This document shows, in pieces, positions 42,872-52,875 of a stretch of DNA of 64,000 bases. The notes under the pieces are model-generated. The model was not told the origin of the DNA, ran no database searches, and saw only the letters and a list, made by a program, of their open reading frames with translations. Made by a program: the position numbers and the translations under genes. Within the stretch, counting starts at the first letter, position 1; each line of letters starts with the position of its first letter. This stretch comes from Ctenosaura bakeri (Eukaryota > Chordata > Lepidosauria > Squamata > Iguanidae), in contig CAOLHI010000415.1 in NCBI GenBank assembly GCA_948474755.1, positions 1 to 64,000 of the forward strand. The letters are read 5' to 3'.

Positions 42872-43426
42872 TCTAAGAACATTTCCGCACGACACTTTTA
42901 TAGCACAATGATTCCACTTTCAACCTCCTACGGAATCCTGGGATTTGCAGTTTCGGGAGGGGGCGGCCGGCCTCTCCCGAAACTGTAAACCCCAAGATTC
43001 CATAGGAGGTTGAAAGTGGAATCATCGTGCTATAACAGGCTAGTGCAGAAATGGCCTAATATATAAAAGTCAAAGTTTGTCTGTTTGTCCATGTCAGACG
43101 AGAAGGCCTCATGTGATTGGCTGCTTGTGAAGATTCTATGGAATCCTGAGGTTGGCAGTTTAGGGAGGGGCCTAGCTGGCTGCTATGGAGACGAGGCCTA
43201 ACAGCAAGGAGGAGGGCAGTGTATTTCCCTCAGGAACTCAACCTCTGTATGTTAATAATATAATGTATGTTAGTAACATAACATAATGGATTGGGGAATA
43301 TGGGGAAAAGTCACAGGTACTGGACAACACAGTTTGGGGAATTACAAACACAGGATCTCAAAGCTTTCTAGTAAGTATTACCTATAAGAAAATAAAATCT
43401 CAGGCAACGCTGGGTATATACGCTAG
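42872..43426 (+). mobile_element. Helitron, non-autonomous, copy 2, joined head-to-tail
   Basis: Starts TCTAA immediately after the CTAG of copy 1, resumes after the MITE at 43057 with TAATATATAAAAGTCAAAGT, and ends CAGGCAACGCTGGGTATATA then CGCTAG. It shares with copy 1 the CTCATGTGATTGGCTG word, the captured MITE core (43132-43175) and AGCAAGGAGGAGGGCAG. The hairpin stem (CAG/CTG) is better preserved than in copy 1. Confidence 0.78.
42877..43056. mobile_element. Family-A MITE inside Helitron copy 2; TAA duplication
   Basis: GAACATTTCCGCACGACACT to CTAGTGCAGAAATGGCC, with TAA at 42874-42876 and 43057-43059. The apex GGGGGCGGCCGGCCTCTCCC is close to a perfect palindrome. The left end is of the CGACAC subtype and the right end of the CTAGC subtype. 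Confidence 0.9.
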
Positions 43427-43574
43427 TAAAATATAAAATCATGGTGAAAATCTGCCTATAGAAAACTGTATCTCAGGGGGAATGTTCCAATGACTCTTAG
43501 TGGTCTCTCATGTGGAGGGGAGCCATTGACCAAGATCAACTTGATGGACAATGGCAACCACAAAGGTGTTTTTT

Positions 43575-43750
43575 TATTATTATTATTTATTTGTATCCCG
43601 CCTCTCCATATGGATCGAGGCGGCGAACAACTTACAAATAGCATGTATTTCGATAAGGTCTCATCCATCAGCAGCTTCCAGGATCCTGATACCATCCTCA
43701 GGTTGATTGCTATAGAGATGAGGCCTAGCAGCAAGGAGGAGGGCAGTAGT
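43575..43750 (-). mobile_element. LINE tail repeat plus detached Helitron fragment
   Basis: ATTATTATTATTTATTTG with TATCCCGCCTCTCCATATGG and ATCGAGGCGGCGAACAAC (43575-43635) is the inverse of the tail at 38600. At 43697-43750, GGTTGATTGCTATAGAGATG and AGGCCTAGCAGCAAGGAGGA repeat a Helitron interior piece (compare 42569-42618). Confidence 0.6.
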
Positions 43751-44523
43751 TTGCAGCCCGTGACCCCAAACATAACTTCTCCGGCTCTCCCTTCCACTTG
43801 ACAGTTACTTCAGGACCAATGTTTTAAAAACTCGCCTTCTCCATCTTACTCTGTTACAGCGTTCTTGAACTATTTCGGACAAGTCATCATAATAAAAAGA
43901 CACTGTCAGCTCTTACCAACAATAAAACCCATGGGCCGGGAAGGAGCAGGGATATTTTTGTACAGCGTGATAGATAGCCATGTTACTGGGCATTAATTAT
44001 TCAGTGGTATTTCCGATCAAATTAAGATCTTCTCCTTCCCATCTTCTGAAACTCTGACAGCAGTCCTAGTTACAAATTAGGGATGTTCGCATTTGACAAT
44101 TCTTGCAAGGGCGCATGAATCATTTCCACAGTTTTCTCTGTGCTGCAGGGAAAAACAAGCATTTCTGCACATTTCTCATCTTGTATCTACACCTTCCAAA
44201 GAGTTTTGTGAAGTTATTCTGTGCACAAATGCATACGAGGGTTTTTTTTTGGTGTGCGTATGAGAATTGTAGTGTTGTCTCCACTTGTTACACTACTTTT
44301 TAAATATAAGTTTGTTATATCCTCGTCAGCAAAACAAAAAAGATGATTCATAAAAATATGACTACGCTGCCCCAGGACCCCATTACTTCCAAGCTCCAGC
44401 CCTACCATTAGGGAAAGTGAGGCAGCTGCCTCAGGTAATTGATACAGAAGGGCAGGGAAAGCTAGCTTGGTGCCCAGGGTTTCCAAGGCAGTGGAGGGTA
44501 TTATCCTGCCATGAGTATGAGAG
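43751..44523. other. No gene; weak family F words at 44150-44260
   Basis: GAAAAACAAGCATTTCTGCA and GTTATTCTGTGCACAAATGC recall family F. The remainder is unique-looking. Confidence 0.3.
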
Positions 44524-44526
44524 TAA

Positions 44527-44705
44527 GGCCATTTCCGCACTAGCCTGTTATAGTGTGATGATTCCACTTTCAACATCCTCTGGAACCCTGGGGTTTGCAG
44601 TTTCGGGAGGGGTCGGCTGGCCCCTCCCGAAACTCCAAACCCCAGGATTCCAGAGGACGTTGAAAGTGGAATCATCGCGCTATACAGGCTAGTGCGGAAA
44701 TGGCC
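44527..44705. mobile_element. Family-A MITE (type 2, 179 bp); TAA duplication
   Basis: GGCCATTTCCGCACTAGCCT to GCTAGTGCGGAAATGGCC with TAA at 44524-44526 and 44706-44708. The apex GGGTCGGCTGGCCCC is short, so the element is a nearly complete hairpin. It is a good representative of the apex-type subfamily. Confidence 0.93.
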
Positions 44706-44972
44706 TAAGATGAACACCTGCTTGTTCATCTGTTTTATAAACAGAGCAAGGAAGGAAACCATTTCGTCCTTCACTCTAGGAAGGCAAATGCCTTGAGTTG
44801 GCATTGGCCACCAACTTTCTCTTTTTTCTTTTTGTTACTTTCCCTATCTCTGATGGAACTGTATATTTGCATTACCACTTCAACCCAGTTAGGAAGGAGG
44901 TCGTTGATGGAGGTGGGAGTGAGGATTTTCTAGCTTGGGGCAGGCAACTAGAATCAAGACTTGGTGCATTGC

Positions 44973-45445
44973 AGTTTTATGTGATTATCAATGATACACT
45001 GGATAAAATGGTATACTTAGGTCATTTCCGCATTGCACTGTTATAGTACTATTATTCTACTTTCAACTTCCTATGGAATATTGGGATTTGCAGTTTCCTG
45101 AGACCAAAGACCCAAATGCCTCTCCCTAAACTGCAAACCCCAGGATTCCATAGGATGTGGAAAATGGAGTAATCCACTATAACAATGTTGGTCTTAGAAA
45201 AGGCTAAGACTTGAGCCATTTCTGCGCTAGATTGTTATAGCGCTATGGTTCCACTTTCAACATCTTATGGAATCCTGGGATTTGCAGTTTAGGGAGAGGC
45301 ATTTGGGTCTTCAGTCTCAGGAAACTGCAAATCCCAATATTCCATAGGAAGTTGCAAGTAGAATAATAGTACCATAACAGCGTAATGCGGAAATGGCCTA
45401 AATATACCATTTTATCCAGTGTATCATTGATAATCACCTAAAACT
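44973..45445. mobile_element. 473-bp palindrome: inverted duplication of a MITE plus its flank
   Basis: The left flank AGTTTTATGTGATTATCAAT (44973) and its continuation GATACACTGGATAAAATGGT reappear as the reverse complement at 45404-45445. About 58 of the outer 61 bases pair. The left MITE copy occupies 45020-~45190 and the right copy ~45216-45398. The symmetry centre is GTCTTAGAAAAGGCTAAGAC at about 45192-45211. Each MITE is itself a fold-back, giving nested symmetry. The left copy has lost about 20 bp next to the centre. Confidence 0.85.
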
Positions 45446-45446
45446 G

Positions 45447-45532
45447 GCCGGCCCCTCCTAAAACTGCAAACCCCAGGATTCCAGAGGATGTTGAAAGTGG
45501 AATCATAGCACTATAACAGTCTAGTGCAGAAT
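45447..45532. mobile_element. Family-A half element (right arm only)
   Basis: Starts at the apex GCCGGCCCCTCCTAAAACTG and runs to CAGTCTAGTGCAGAAT; the final GGCC is eroded. It abuts the end of the 473-bp palindrome. Confidence 0.82.
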
Positions 45533-46929
45533 ATTCCTTGGAAAGGCATTTCCAAATGAACTAGATCAGACTTTATAAAGAGAAAGACACATCATTAAAT
45601 AACAAAGTCAGGATCAGCCATGCCATAATATTCGTAGTTTTTATATATGGCTGTGAAAGCTGGACAGTGAAAAAGCGAGTTCATGCAGATGAGATGTGGT
45701 GCTGTTGGAAAATAATCTTTTTTTCCCCCCAAGGAACACCGGATATCTTTCACAGTAGAAAATACACCGCCCATTTCATTCACCCTGACCCCAAAAAGGC
45801 TGCTTGTCTTCTTAAAACAAAGTGCACAAATGACCAAATGAACTTACATCTACAGGGTGGAAGCCAGGATAACAAGGGGATCCAGATCCCAGAATGAGAT
45901 GCAGTGGCCAGAGGTGGCCTCCATGTCAGCAGGGTGGTGAATCTCTAATGTTCAGAGGCTCTATCCAAGGTGTTGAACCTGTTTAGGGGAGTTCAGCACC
46001 TTGGATACCTCCTTCCAAGTATAGATTGAAAGCCAGAGCTTATTCACTGGCACACTGACTTGGGAACCATCAATGGCCACTGCTTAGAGGACACAGCTCT
46101 TCTAAACCAAGGGTGGTCTTTCTAAGGGAAAGGCTGGATTTCTTTCACCAGTAGAACAAAGACAAAGAATTGTGAACTCAACAGTCATTGCACCTTACGA
46201 CTGAACATCCTTATAGCCTCTCAGAGCTTGTGAAAGTTACTTTTTTGGACTACAATCCAGACTCTGTCCCCCTCCCCAGCCAGTATAGTTGCTCCAATAC
46301 TCCCTGAGCCAGCATGGCCTCCTGAAAGGCAGCAACTTTCTCAAGAAAGTAACTTTTCTAAGTGCTGCAGCGTCAGGTTGGCAAGTGTAAAAAAAAAAAC
46401 AGATTGGTTGCTGGGCTGATTCAGCATGGCAGTTCTTACATTTTCTATGAAAACTCAAGCCATCAATCTCCTCATTTTCAGCAAATTGAAGAAAAGCCCA
46501 CTTCCGCACCAAGCCAACAAAGACGATGCATCGACAGCTTGGGCGAGGGGGAATAAAAGCTTTCCAGCTAGTCCCTGCAAGAAACCATTTTGTTCTTTGC
46601 ATCTAATAAGCCGTATCTGATAAATATCAATGAACAGTCTGACGTGCCTGCTGGGTAACTAAGGAGACGCCTCATCCCGCTCCCCTCGCTCTCACCAAGC
46701 TGCAAGACAAACATTGCACGCACACATGAGTAACTCAGCCGTCTTCACCTAAGGAGGAAGCGAGGGAAGGTGTGGATTCCCAATTTATCGCTCTTGGCGT
46801 CCGGGCATATGTCTCCTTTCTCTGCTTCTACAACTTCATGTCCTCCTTGCAGGCTTTGGAGTGCTGAATTGCTGTCCGGATCAAAGCTCGGGGAAAAGAT
46901 TTTAAGTTTAAGTCCAGGAAATCTTGATG
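45533..46929. other. No gene; family C-like repeat at 45936-46040
   Basis: GGGTGGTGAATCTCTAATG, TATCCAAGGTGTTGAACCTG and its partner GTTCAGCACCTTGGATACCT (45960-46005) form the inner hairpin of family C. The rest is unique-looking; frames at 46237-46620 lie on both strands with no domain. Confidence 0.4.
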
Positions 46930-47115
46930 CAATCTCATACCCTCCAATGGTCCTGATTAGGCAGAGACAGTCCCCACAATATCTGCAGTTTGGTGTGGAT
47001 ATTAACCTTCCCTGCCAGAGAGTTCCAGTCCACTCCCCTGAACGATAAAACAGATTTCTAAGCACCTGAATCAAACTGCAAACCCCAGGATTCCACAGCA
47101 TGGAACCATGACATT
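46930..47115. mobile_element. Family B fragment
   Basis: ATCAAACTGCAAACCCCAGG with ATTCCACAGCATGGAACCAT and ACATTTAAAC is the right arm of family B. The left arm is only weakly visible before AGAGAGTTCCAGTCCACTCC. Confidence 0.4.
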
Positions 47116-47310
47116 TAAACCATACCCTCCAACTGTCCTGATTTGCCAGATACAGTCCCAACTAATCCTCTGTCATCTCACCTTTTCAGCTCTTTTTAAG
47201 ATGTCCCAGTTTCTCTCCTCCTCCTCTACCTTTGTCCTCAGCTTACTTCATTTGCTGTAAACTGAGTTCAAAGTGCAAAAGTAGATTGCACTCAATTAAC
47301 TCAGAGAACC
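47116..47310 (+). mobile_element. Family E repeat
   Basis: CATACCCTCCAACTGTCCTG, CAACTAATCCTCTGTCATCT, TTTTTAAGATGTCCCAGTTT and ACTGAGTTCAAAGTGCAAAA run in family order. It is inverted relative to the copies at 11400 and 24428. Confidence 0.65.
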
Positions 47311-47399
47311 AGGCATCTACTGTCTCTTTCACACAATGCCACCTCGCCCATGGAACCCACTTCTCTGTTTCAAAGGCTCTCCGATCCCACAGACAGGGT

Positions 47400-47490
47400 C
47401 CTCAACTGCCCTGCTGAAATCTTGCAAACTCAGGGCAACCATGCCTTCCTGGACTGAGTCCATCCACCTGTGTTATGGTCTTCTTCTTTC
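47400..47490 (-). mobile_element. BovB-type tail fragment
   Basis: ATCTTGCAAACTCAGGGCAA and CTGGACTGAGTCCATCCACC correspond to the reverse of the tail region at 21275-21360. Confidence 0.45.
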
Positions 47491-47813
47491 AGTTTTATGA
47501 ATCATATTAATTGATTTTTCATTTTTTTGTATGCTGTGGCTTTTTAACTAGGGCCATTTCGGCCCTACACTGTTATAGTGCTATTATTCCACTTTCAACA
47601 TCCTGTGGAATTCTGGGTTTTGTAGTTTCCTGAGGCCAAAGAGCTCTCTGGCTAAGAATTCTAAAGGCCCCTCCCCAAACTGCAAACCCCAGGATTCCAC
47701 AGGATGCTGAAAGTGGAAATAATAACACTATAACACTATAGTGCAGAAATGGCTATAGTTAAAAATCCACAGCACACAAAAAGTGAAAATCAATTAATAT
47801 GCTTCATAAAATT
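47491..47813. repeat. Palindrome extending about 60 bp beyond a MITE on each side
   Basis: The left flank AGTTTTATGAATCATATTAA through GTATGCTGTGGCTTTTTAAC (47491-47548) is mirrored by GTTAAAAATCCACAGCACAC through CAATTAATATGCTTCATAAA (47758-47810). The arms are roughly 85 percent identical. Removing the MITE leaves an almost perfect palindromic junction TTTTAACTATAGTTAAAA. The inverted flank is therefore older than the insertion, or was made with it. Confidence 0.8.
47552..47754. mobile_element. Family-A MITE (type 1) at a palindrome centre
   Basis: GGCCATTTCGGCCCTACACT to CTATAGTGCAGAAATGGC, with the type-1 loop AGAGCTCTCTGGCTAAGAAT. It is in the orientation opposite to the copy at 3353. 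Confidence 0.9.
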
Positions 47814-47999
47814 TAAGCATAAAATTAAAGAAAATTGAAAGAACAGCAACTAACTAACTAATAAAGACTATATATATATATATATATAGAAAAGAAAGAA
47901 CAACAACAAATAAAAGTCCAGCATGTTACACAAGGCCAATTTCCTCTTTTTAAAAAATATCCTCAAAGGCCATTGGAATACAAAATATTTTAGCTGCTT

Positions 48000-48190
48000 G
48001 CAGAAAGATAGCAAGGACGGTGCCAGGCTGACCTCTCTGGAGAGAGAGTTTTATAGCCTGGGAGCTGTCACAGAGAAGGCCCTCTCCCATGTTCCTACCA
48101 GATGGGAGGGTGGTGGAAGAGAGAGCAGGGTCTCCCCATAAGATCTCCAAACACTGGCAAGCTTAAAAGGGGTTCAAGAGCACTTTCGCC
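48000..48190 (-). mobile_element. L2-like LINE ORF2 C-terminal fragment
   Basis: GACCTCTCTGGAGAGAGAGT, AGAAGGCCCTCTCCCATGTT and GGGTGGTGGAAGAGAGAGCA are the antisense of the terminal AFS..P.LWNxLP-type region of L2 LINEs. The same antisense words are at 52380-52486 and 54269. Several frame breaks; dead. Confidence 0.55.
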
Positions 48191-48264
48191 AAGCAGGAAA
48201 AGGGATAAAGAGACCTGGCACTTTGCACAAATCAAGCCTGCACCCAAGGACAGCCTGCCCTTAT

Positions 48265-48390
48265 CCAGTTGCCTTCCAGAGTTGTCAGGCTACATTTCTC
48301 ATCATCCTCGCCAGCCTAGGTCATGCTGGTTGGGGGCGATGGGAGCTGCAGTAAAACCCATTTGGAGGGCACCAGTTTGGGAGATGCTGT
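48265..48390. mobile_element. hAT-like fold-back repeat
   Basis: GTTGCCTTCCAGAGTTGTCA with CTACATTTCTCATCATCCTC faces GTTGGGGGCGATGGGAGCTG and CATTTGGAGGGCACCAGTTT. Both halves are present. Confidence 0.5.
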
Positions 48391-49399
48391 TTTAGAACAT
48401 GTTTCCAAACCTTCTTCAACACGCTCATTTGCCCTAACAAACATGGGATGGGTGGGCTCTTTCTAAAGCAAGCATACTGGTACCCTCAAGGAAGAATTTT
48501 CAAAACCCCCTTTGTAAAAGGGGCTATATCTGGAACGTCCCCCTCTTGTAATTTCTCCAAAGGTGGAAATTTTATCCAGGGCTTGTCAACCTGAATGCCC
48601 AATTCAATCCAAACACATTAAAAATGCAGACATTTCGCAGAATCAGGATTTCCCGTTTAAAAACTGACTATGCAGCAGCTACCTTGAAACTTCTAAGTTG
48701 ATACAGCACTTTGATGCTTGTGTGTGTGTGTGTGTGTGTGTTTGCTGAGCTGTGAAACAGAAGGCTATAAAATTTATCCTGTAGCTAAACTGGGCAGGAA
48801 GAGGGGAAGAGGACAAGAAACCTTCGGCTTCATTCAAAGTTTCTCATTAAAGCAGACAGATTTCTCAAATCAACGCAGTAATCAATCAAAAGAAACTCTT
48901 TGCTTACCGAGCAGCAATAAAATACAGGATGACCTTGTGAAATCCAACCCAGCATCTTTCCTTGCCCAGTTATTTTTCCCAAATCCAAGTGAAAATTCTA
49001 CCAGCTGAGTATTACATCCAGTAATACATCCAGTATTACTAGATTCCTGTACATGAAAGAGTAAGAGATCCTACACTGGGTTTGTGCAGAATACATCCAA
49101 ACCCACATAGTTAAACGGTTGGTTGTGCAAGCAATTGTCTGTCTGCCAGTGTATCTGCTTATGGTTTCCTTGAGCAATGAGCAATATGCAGGGGCTGTTT
49201 CTGCAGTTCCAGGGAACCAAGTGTGACATTGATGACACCAGCCAAGAATATGCAACTGCATGGCTGGAATCTGTTGGTTTGTTCCACTAGATTCCACTGA
49301 ATTGGCTACTGAATGGAGAGTCAACACATATTGTCTGTTGATTTCTACTTCAGGTCAAGACTAAGAATAGGATTCAGGCCCATGTGAAGTCCTTCGTAC
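48391..49399. other. No recognised gene
   Basis: Unique-looking apart from the TG microsatellite. 49012-49038 has a tandem ATTACATCCAGTA duplication. The frames at 48718-49327 have no domain. Confidence 0.4.
48719..48741. repeat. (TG)n microsatellite
   Basis: About 11 TG units. Confidence 0.95.
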
Positions 49400-49545
49400 C
49401 ACTGGTTCTCAGTCTTGGGGCCTCCTAATATTTTTGACTTCGTCTCCAAAAATTGCTAACCATTGGCCAAGCTGGCTGGGGTTTCTGGGGGTTCAAGCCT
49501 CAAATACCTGGAGGACTGCAGTTTGAGAAACACTGGTTTATGCCA
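49400..49545. mobile_element. hAT-like fold-back repeat
   Basis: TGGTTCTCAGTCTTGGGGCC on the left faces GCAGTTTGAGAAACACTGGT on the right. ACCATTGGCCAAGCTGGCTG and GGGGTTTCTGGGGGTTCAAG form the centre. The TIR-like words CTGGTTCTCA/TGAGAAACACTGG are hAT-like. Confidence 0.55.
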
Positions 49546-50625
49546 GTGAACCTCTACTTATGCAGCCATGAACTGAATATGTTGACCGCACAATGGCCAG
49601 AGAACTAGAGCCACTGGCAAGAGAACTTCCACAGGTCTATGGAAGCAATAGGATTTTGGCCTAGGATTTCTTCTTTGTAATAGAAAGAGGAGAAGGAATG
49701 TTCTTGACCAAACTTGATTTTCTTGGCCAAACCTGAGTATCATTATACCAGCCTGAACACCCCTGATCTCATCTAATTTCAGAAGAAAAACCCAGTTAAT
49801 ACCATGAAAAGAACAAGGGAACTGAATAGTTAGTATCTAATTCAGTGATGAGAAATTATTGACTTTCTAGAGATTTTGGACTGCCGCTCTCATGATCACT
49901 GGTCACTGGCCATGCTCATGGGAGTTGCATGAGTTCCCCACCCCGACCCAATTACAATGACGATGTTTAAGAAAAGTGTGCAATGGTTTGAACACAACTG
50001 TAGGAAATGTGTGGCCTTGCAGTGCAATCCTACACACATCTGCCCCACTGTAAGTTCCACTGAGTTCAGCTGTGCTTACTCCCAGGTAAGATGATGCAGG
50101 AGTTCAGCATCTGCAATCTTATATCCTTGTACTTGGGGGTAAACTCTGTGGCCTGAATCTAATAACAAGTCCCAACTAGACCAGATCCACTGAACGTATG
50201 GGATCTTAGTGACTTATTACAATTTGGTGGTTCTGTTCTCGGTCTCTTCCAAATGGAGCAAATGGGTCAGGAGGCTGTGGTATTGGTTGCTGTAGCTCAC
50301 AGTTTGTCTGTTTTTAAACTATCCAAATTATACTTTTGTTGCCTTGGATTATTTCCTGCACCAGCTGCAACATTTCATTCCCACCCTCTGGTAGTTTCTT
50401 TTTAAATTCTGAAACATATGGAAACAAAAAAGTCTCCTTTTCCTTCCCCCTTTTTTTCAGTTTGTTTAGAGTTACAGTGTTAGTGCATAAGTGAAACCAC
50501 ACTTTTGCACCATAGCAATATTAATGCTAAGGGGAAAAAACTTATAATTATTCAGAGGGAGAACATCTGTTCTTTGAAACATAGGTCTATTTCAGGAAAC
50601 TGCACCTGGTTGGGGAAGTGCCTAA
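49546..50625. other. No recognised feature
   Basis: Unique-looking. A decayed fold-back half may lie at 49865-49935 (TTTTGGACTGCCGCTCTCAT, CATGGGAGTTGCATG). Confidence 0.35.
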
Positions 50626-50827
50626 GGTTCTTTCCACACGATGCTGTTATAGTGCTATTATTCCACTTTCAACCTCCTGTGGAATTCTGGGGTTTGTAGT
50701 TTCCTGAGGCCAAAGAGCTCTCTGGCTGAGAATTCTAAAGGACCCTGCCTAAACTGCAAACCCCAGGGTTCCATAGGAGGTTGAAAGTGGAATAATAGTA
50801 CTATAACAGGGTAGTGCGGAAAGGCCC
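50626..50827. mobile_element. Family-A MITE (type 1)
   Basis: GGTTCTTTCCACACGATGCT to GGGTAGTGCGGAAAGGCC. Both arms and the GAGCTCTCTGGCTGAGAATT loop are present. The flanks CTAA and TTAG extend the inverted symmetry by a few bases. Confidence 0.88.
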
Positions 50828-51926
50828 TTAGTGCAAAACCAGGAAATCACTACACCCATGTGCACATGTATGCACACACCCACACATAGCCCAAAAAATG
50901 AAAAGAGAGGACAAGGAGGTAACAACCACTGGCAAAACTGAAAGAGCTCTGTTGTGAGAACTCACACTTTAGACTAAGCAAATGATCAGATTTACACCAA
51001 TGGAAGTTACTTCTCAATAGACGTGTAGAGGCTTGAAATGGCAGTTAATGGTGGTTTTCTGATTATAGGGAACACCTTTAGAAACGTACCAGATGAAACA
51101 GAGAGTCAAGAGTCAAATAACCAGGCCCCTGGGTTTCGTAGCCAACTTTCTCAGGTTCTTGCAGCACTCCTTATTTCAGACAAGATGGGAGATTTTATGC
51201 ATCTTGAAAATGGCTGCTCACGCAAAAACACAAAGTGGTGGCAGCAGGAAGAAATATATTTCCGAATTATACAGTTGAGCCAGATTACATGCACGAATCC
51301 ATGACAACGGCTGCCTAAGACAACAGAGTGGTTCTCTCCCTGGACGTATCAACAATGCTTGGAAAGAAAAGCAAAATACCTTCCCTGAGCCACACTGGAA
51401 AATCATCTTGCACTACACGATTTACAGTGGATGGTCTTAAATGGGCATCATGAGGGACGTTAATGGGAAATAATAAACTAAATTACTACAAACACCTGTA
51501 ATAAGTTAATAAGAGTGGGGGAACAATGAGGACATAATACAGTTACAATGCAGAAGTAACTAAGTGGTGGCAACATCTTTTATTTTGGTAATGAGTAATG
51601 TGTTATAGTTATTTTTCACAGGGTGGTTATAGACCTTTTTAATGGTGTTTCCCCATAATTTTTTTAAAAAAGAGCTATGTCATTCACTCTTCAACAAGCC
51701 GTGGCATGGGAAGGGTGAAAGAACAGTGTTGATCTTGTGCGGCACAGATGTCAAAGCAACAAAAATGTACCAAATGCATTTTTGAAGTTGCCAACACCAG
51801 ACTGTGCTGTTTTGGGGCTGGAACGTCAACCAAAGTATCAAATGTCTTCTTCTCTTTCAGTCTCATTGTTTTTAGCATCAACAGCAAGGAGCAGCCTTGT
51901 GCCAATGTAAGTTGAGTTGGAGTTGT
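50828..51926. other. No recognised feature
   Basis: Unique-looking; frames at 51038-51406 and 51684-51905 show no domain. Confidence 0.4.
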
Positions 51927-52110
51927 TGTTGTTGTTTGCTCTTCTGATTTATAGTGACCCCATCATAGGGTTTTCTTGGCAGAATTTATTCAGAGGGGGG
52001 TTGCCCTTGCCTTCCTCTGAGAGAGAGTCACTTGCCCAAAATCACCCAGTGGATTTCCACGGCCCACTGAGGATGCATTCCTTGGTCTCCCAGTATTCCA
52101 CGCTGGCTCT
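51927..52110 (-). mobile_element. tRNA-derived SINE with BovB-like tail, head truncated
   Basis: GTTGTTGTTGTTTGCTCTTC (tail) then ATAGTGACCCCATCATAGGG, TTTATTCAGAGGGGGGTTGC, CACTTGCCCAAAATCACCCA. Reading on the minus strand it begins inside the body, near TCTCCCAGTATTCCACGCTG. Confidence 0.8.
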
Positions 52111-52486
52111 ATCAGTGGATTACATCTTTCACTATTATAATTGCCATTACATTGACTGATATCCCACCTTTTCCCCATTCCAGGACTCAGGACAATTGCA
52201 AAATTTAAAACAAATGCAGCTAAAAATACACATCATACAAAAGTAAACACATGTAGTTAAACTATCCATATAATGAAAACCAGTTAAAAACATAACAATT
52301 AAAAAGAAAACAACCAATAGATGATACAGTGCATTATGCGAGGTCCTTCCCCCTTGAGCAATCAGTCTTTCAAGGCCTGATGAAACAAGAAAGTCTTCAG
52401 TTGTCTATAGGAAGAACAGTAAGGAAGGAAGGCACCAGTCTAACTTCCCTGGGAAGGAAGTTCCAGAGCCTGGGAACAGCAACCAA
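52111..52486 (-). mobile_element. L2-like LINE 3' end
   Basis: TGATATCCCACCTTTTCCCC and repeated AAAACATAACAATTAAAAAG words are the 3' UTR. AGAAAGTCTTCAGTTGTCTA and TTCCCTGGGAAGGAAGTTCC are the antisense end of ORF2. Similarity is cut by the MITE at 52487 and may resume at 54269. Confidence 0.6.
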
Positions 52487-52687
52487 GACCATTTCTGCAC
52501 TACACTGTTATAATGCTATTGTTCCACTTTCAGCATCCTGTGCAATTCTGGAGTTTGTAGTTTCCTGAGGCCAAAGAGCTCTCCGGCTGAGAATTCTAAA
52601 TGCCCCTCCCGAAACTGCAAGTCCCAGTATTCCATAGGAGGTTGAAAGTGGAATAATAGCACTAGAATAGTGTAGTGCAGAAACTCC
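52487..52687. mobile_element. Family-A MITE (type 1); CAA duplication
   Basis: GACCATTTCTGCACTACACT to TAGTGTAGTGCAGAAACTCC, flanked by CAA at 52484-52486 and 52688-52690. Its right end lies 7 bp from the next MITE. Confidence 0.9.
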
Positions 52688-52694
52688 CAAATTA

Positions 52695-52872
52695 GGCCAT
52701 TTCTGCACGACACTTTCTAGCGTGATGATTCCACTTTCAACCTCCTATGGAATCCTGGGGTTGCAGTTCCGGGAGGGGCCGGCCGGCCCCTCCCGGAACT
52801 GCAAACCCCAGGATTCCATAGGAGGTTGAAAGTGGAATCATCAAGCTAGAAGAGTGTCATGCGGAAATGGCC
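52695..52872. mobile_element. Family-A MITE (type 2), 40-bp perfect palindromic apex; TTA duplication
   Basis: GGCCATTTCTGCACGACACT to GTGTCATGCGGAAATGGCC with TTA at 52692-52694 and 52873-52875. The apex, from GCAGTTCCGGGAGGGGCCGG through its exact complement, is 40 bp with no loop. The whole 178-bp element pairs end to end with only a few mismatches. Confidence 0.94.
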
Positions 52873-52875
52873 TTA

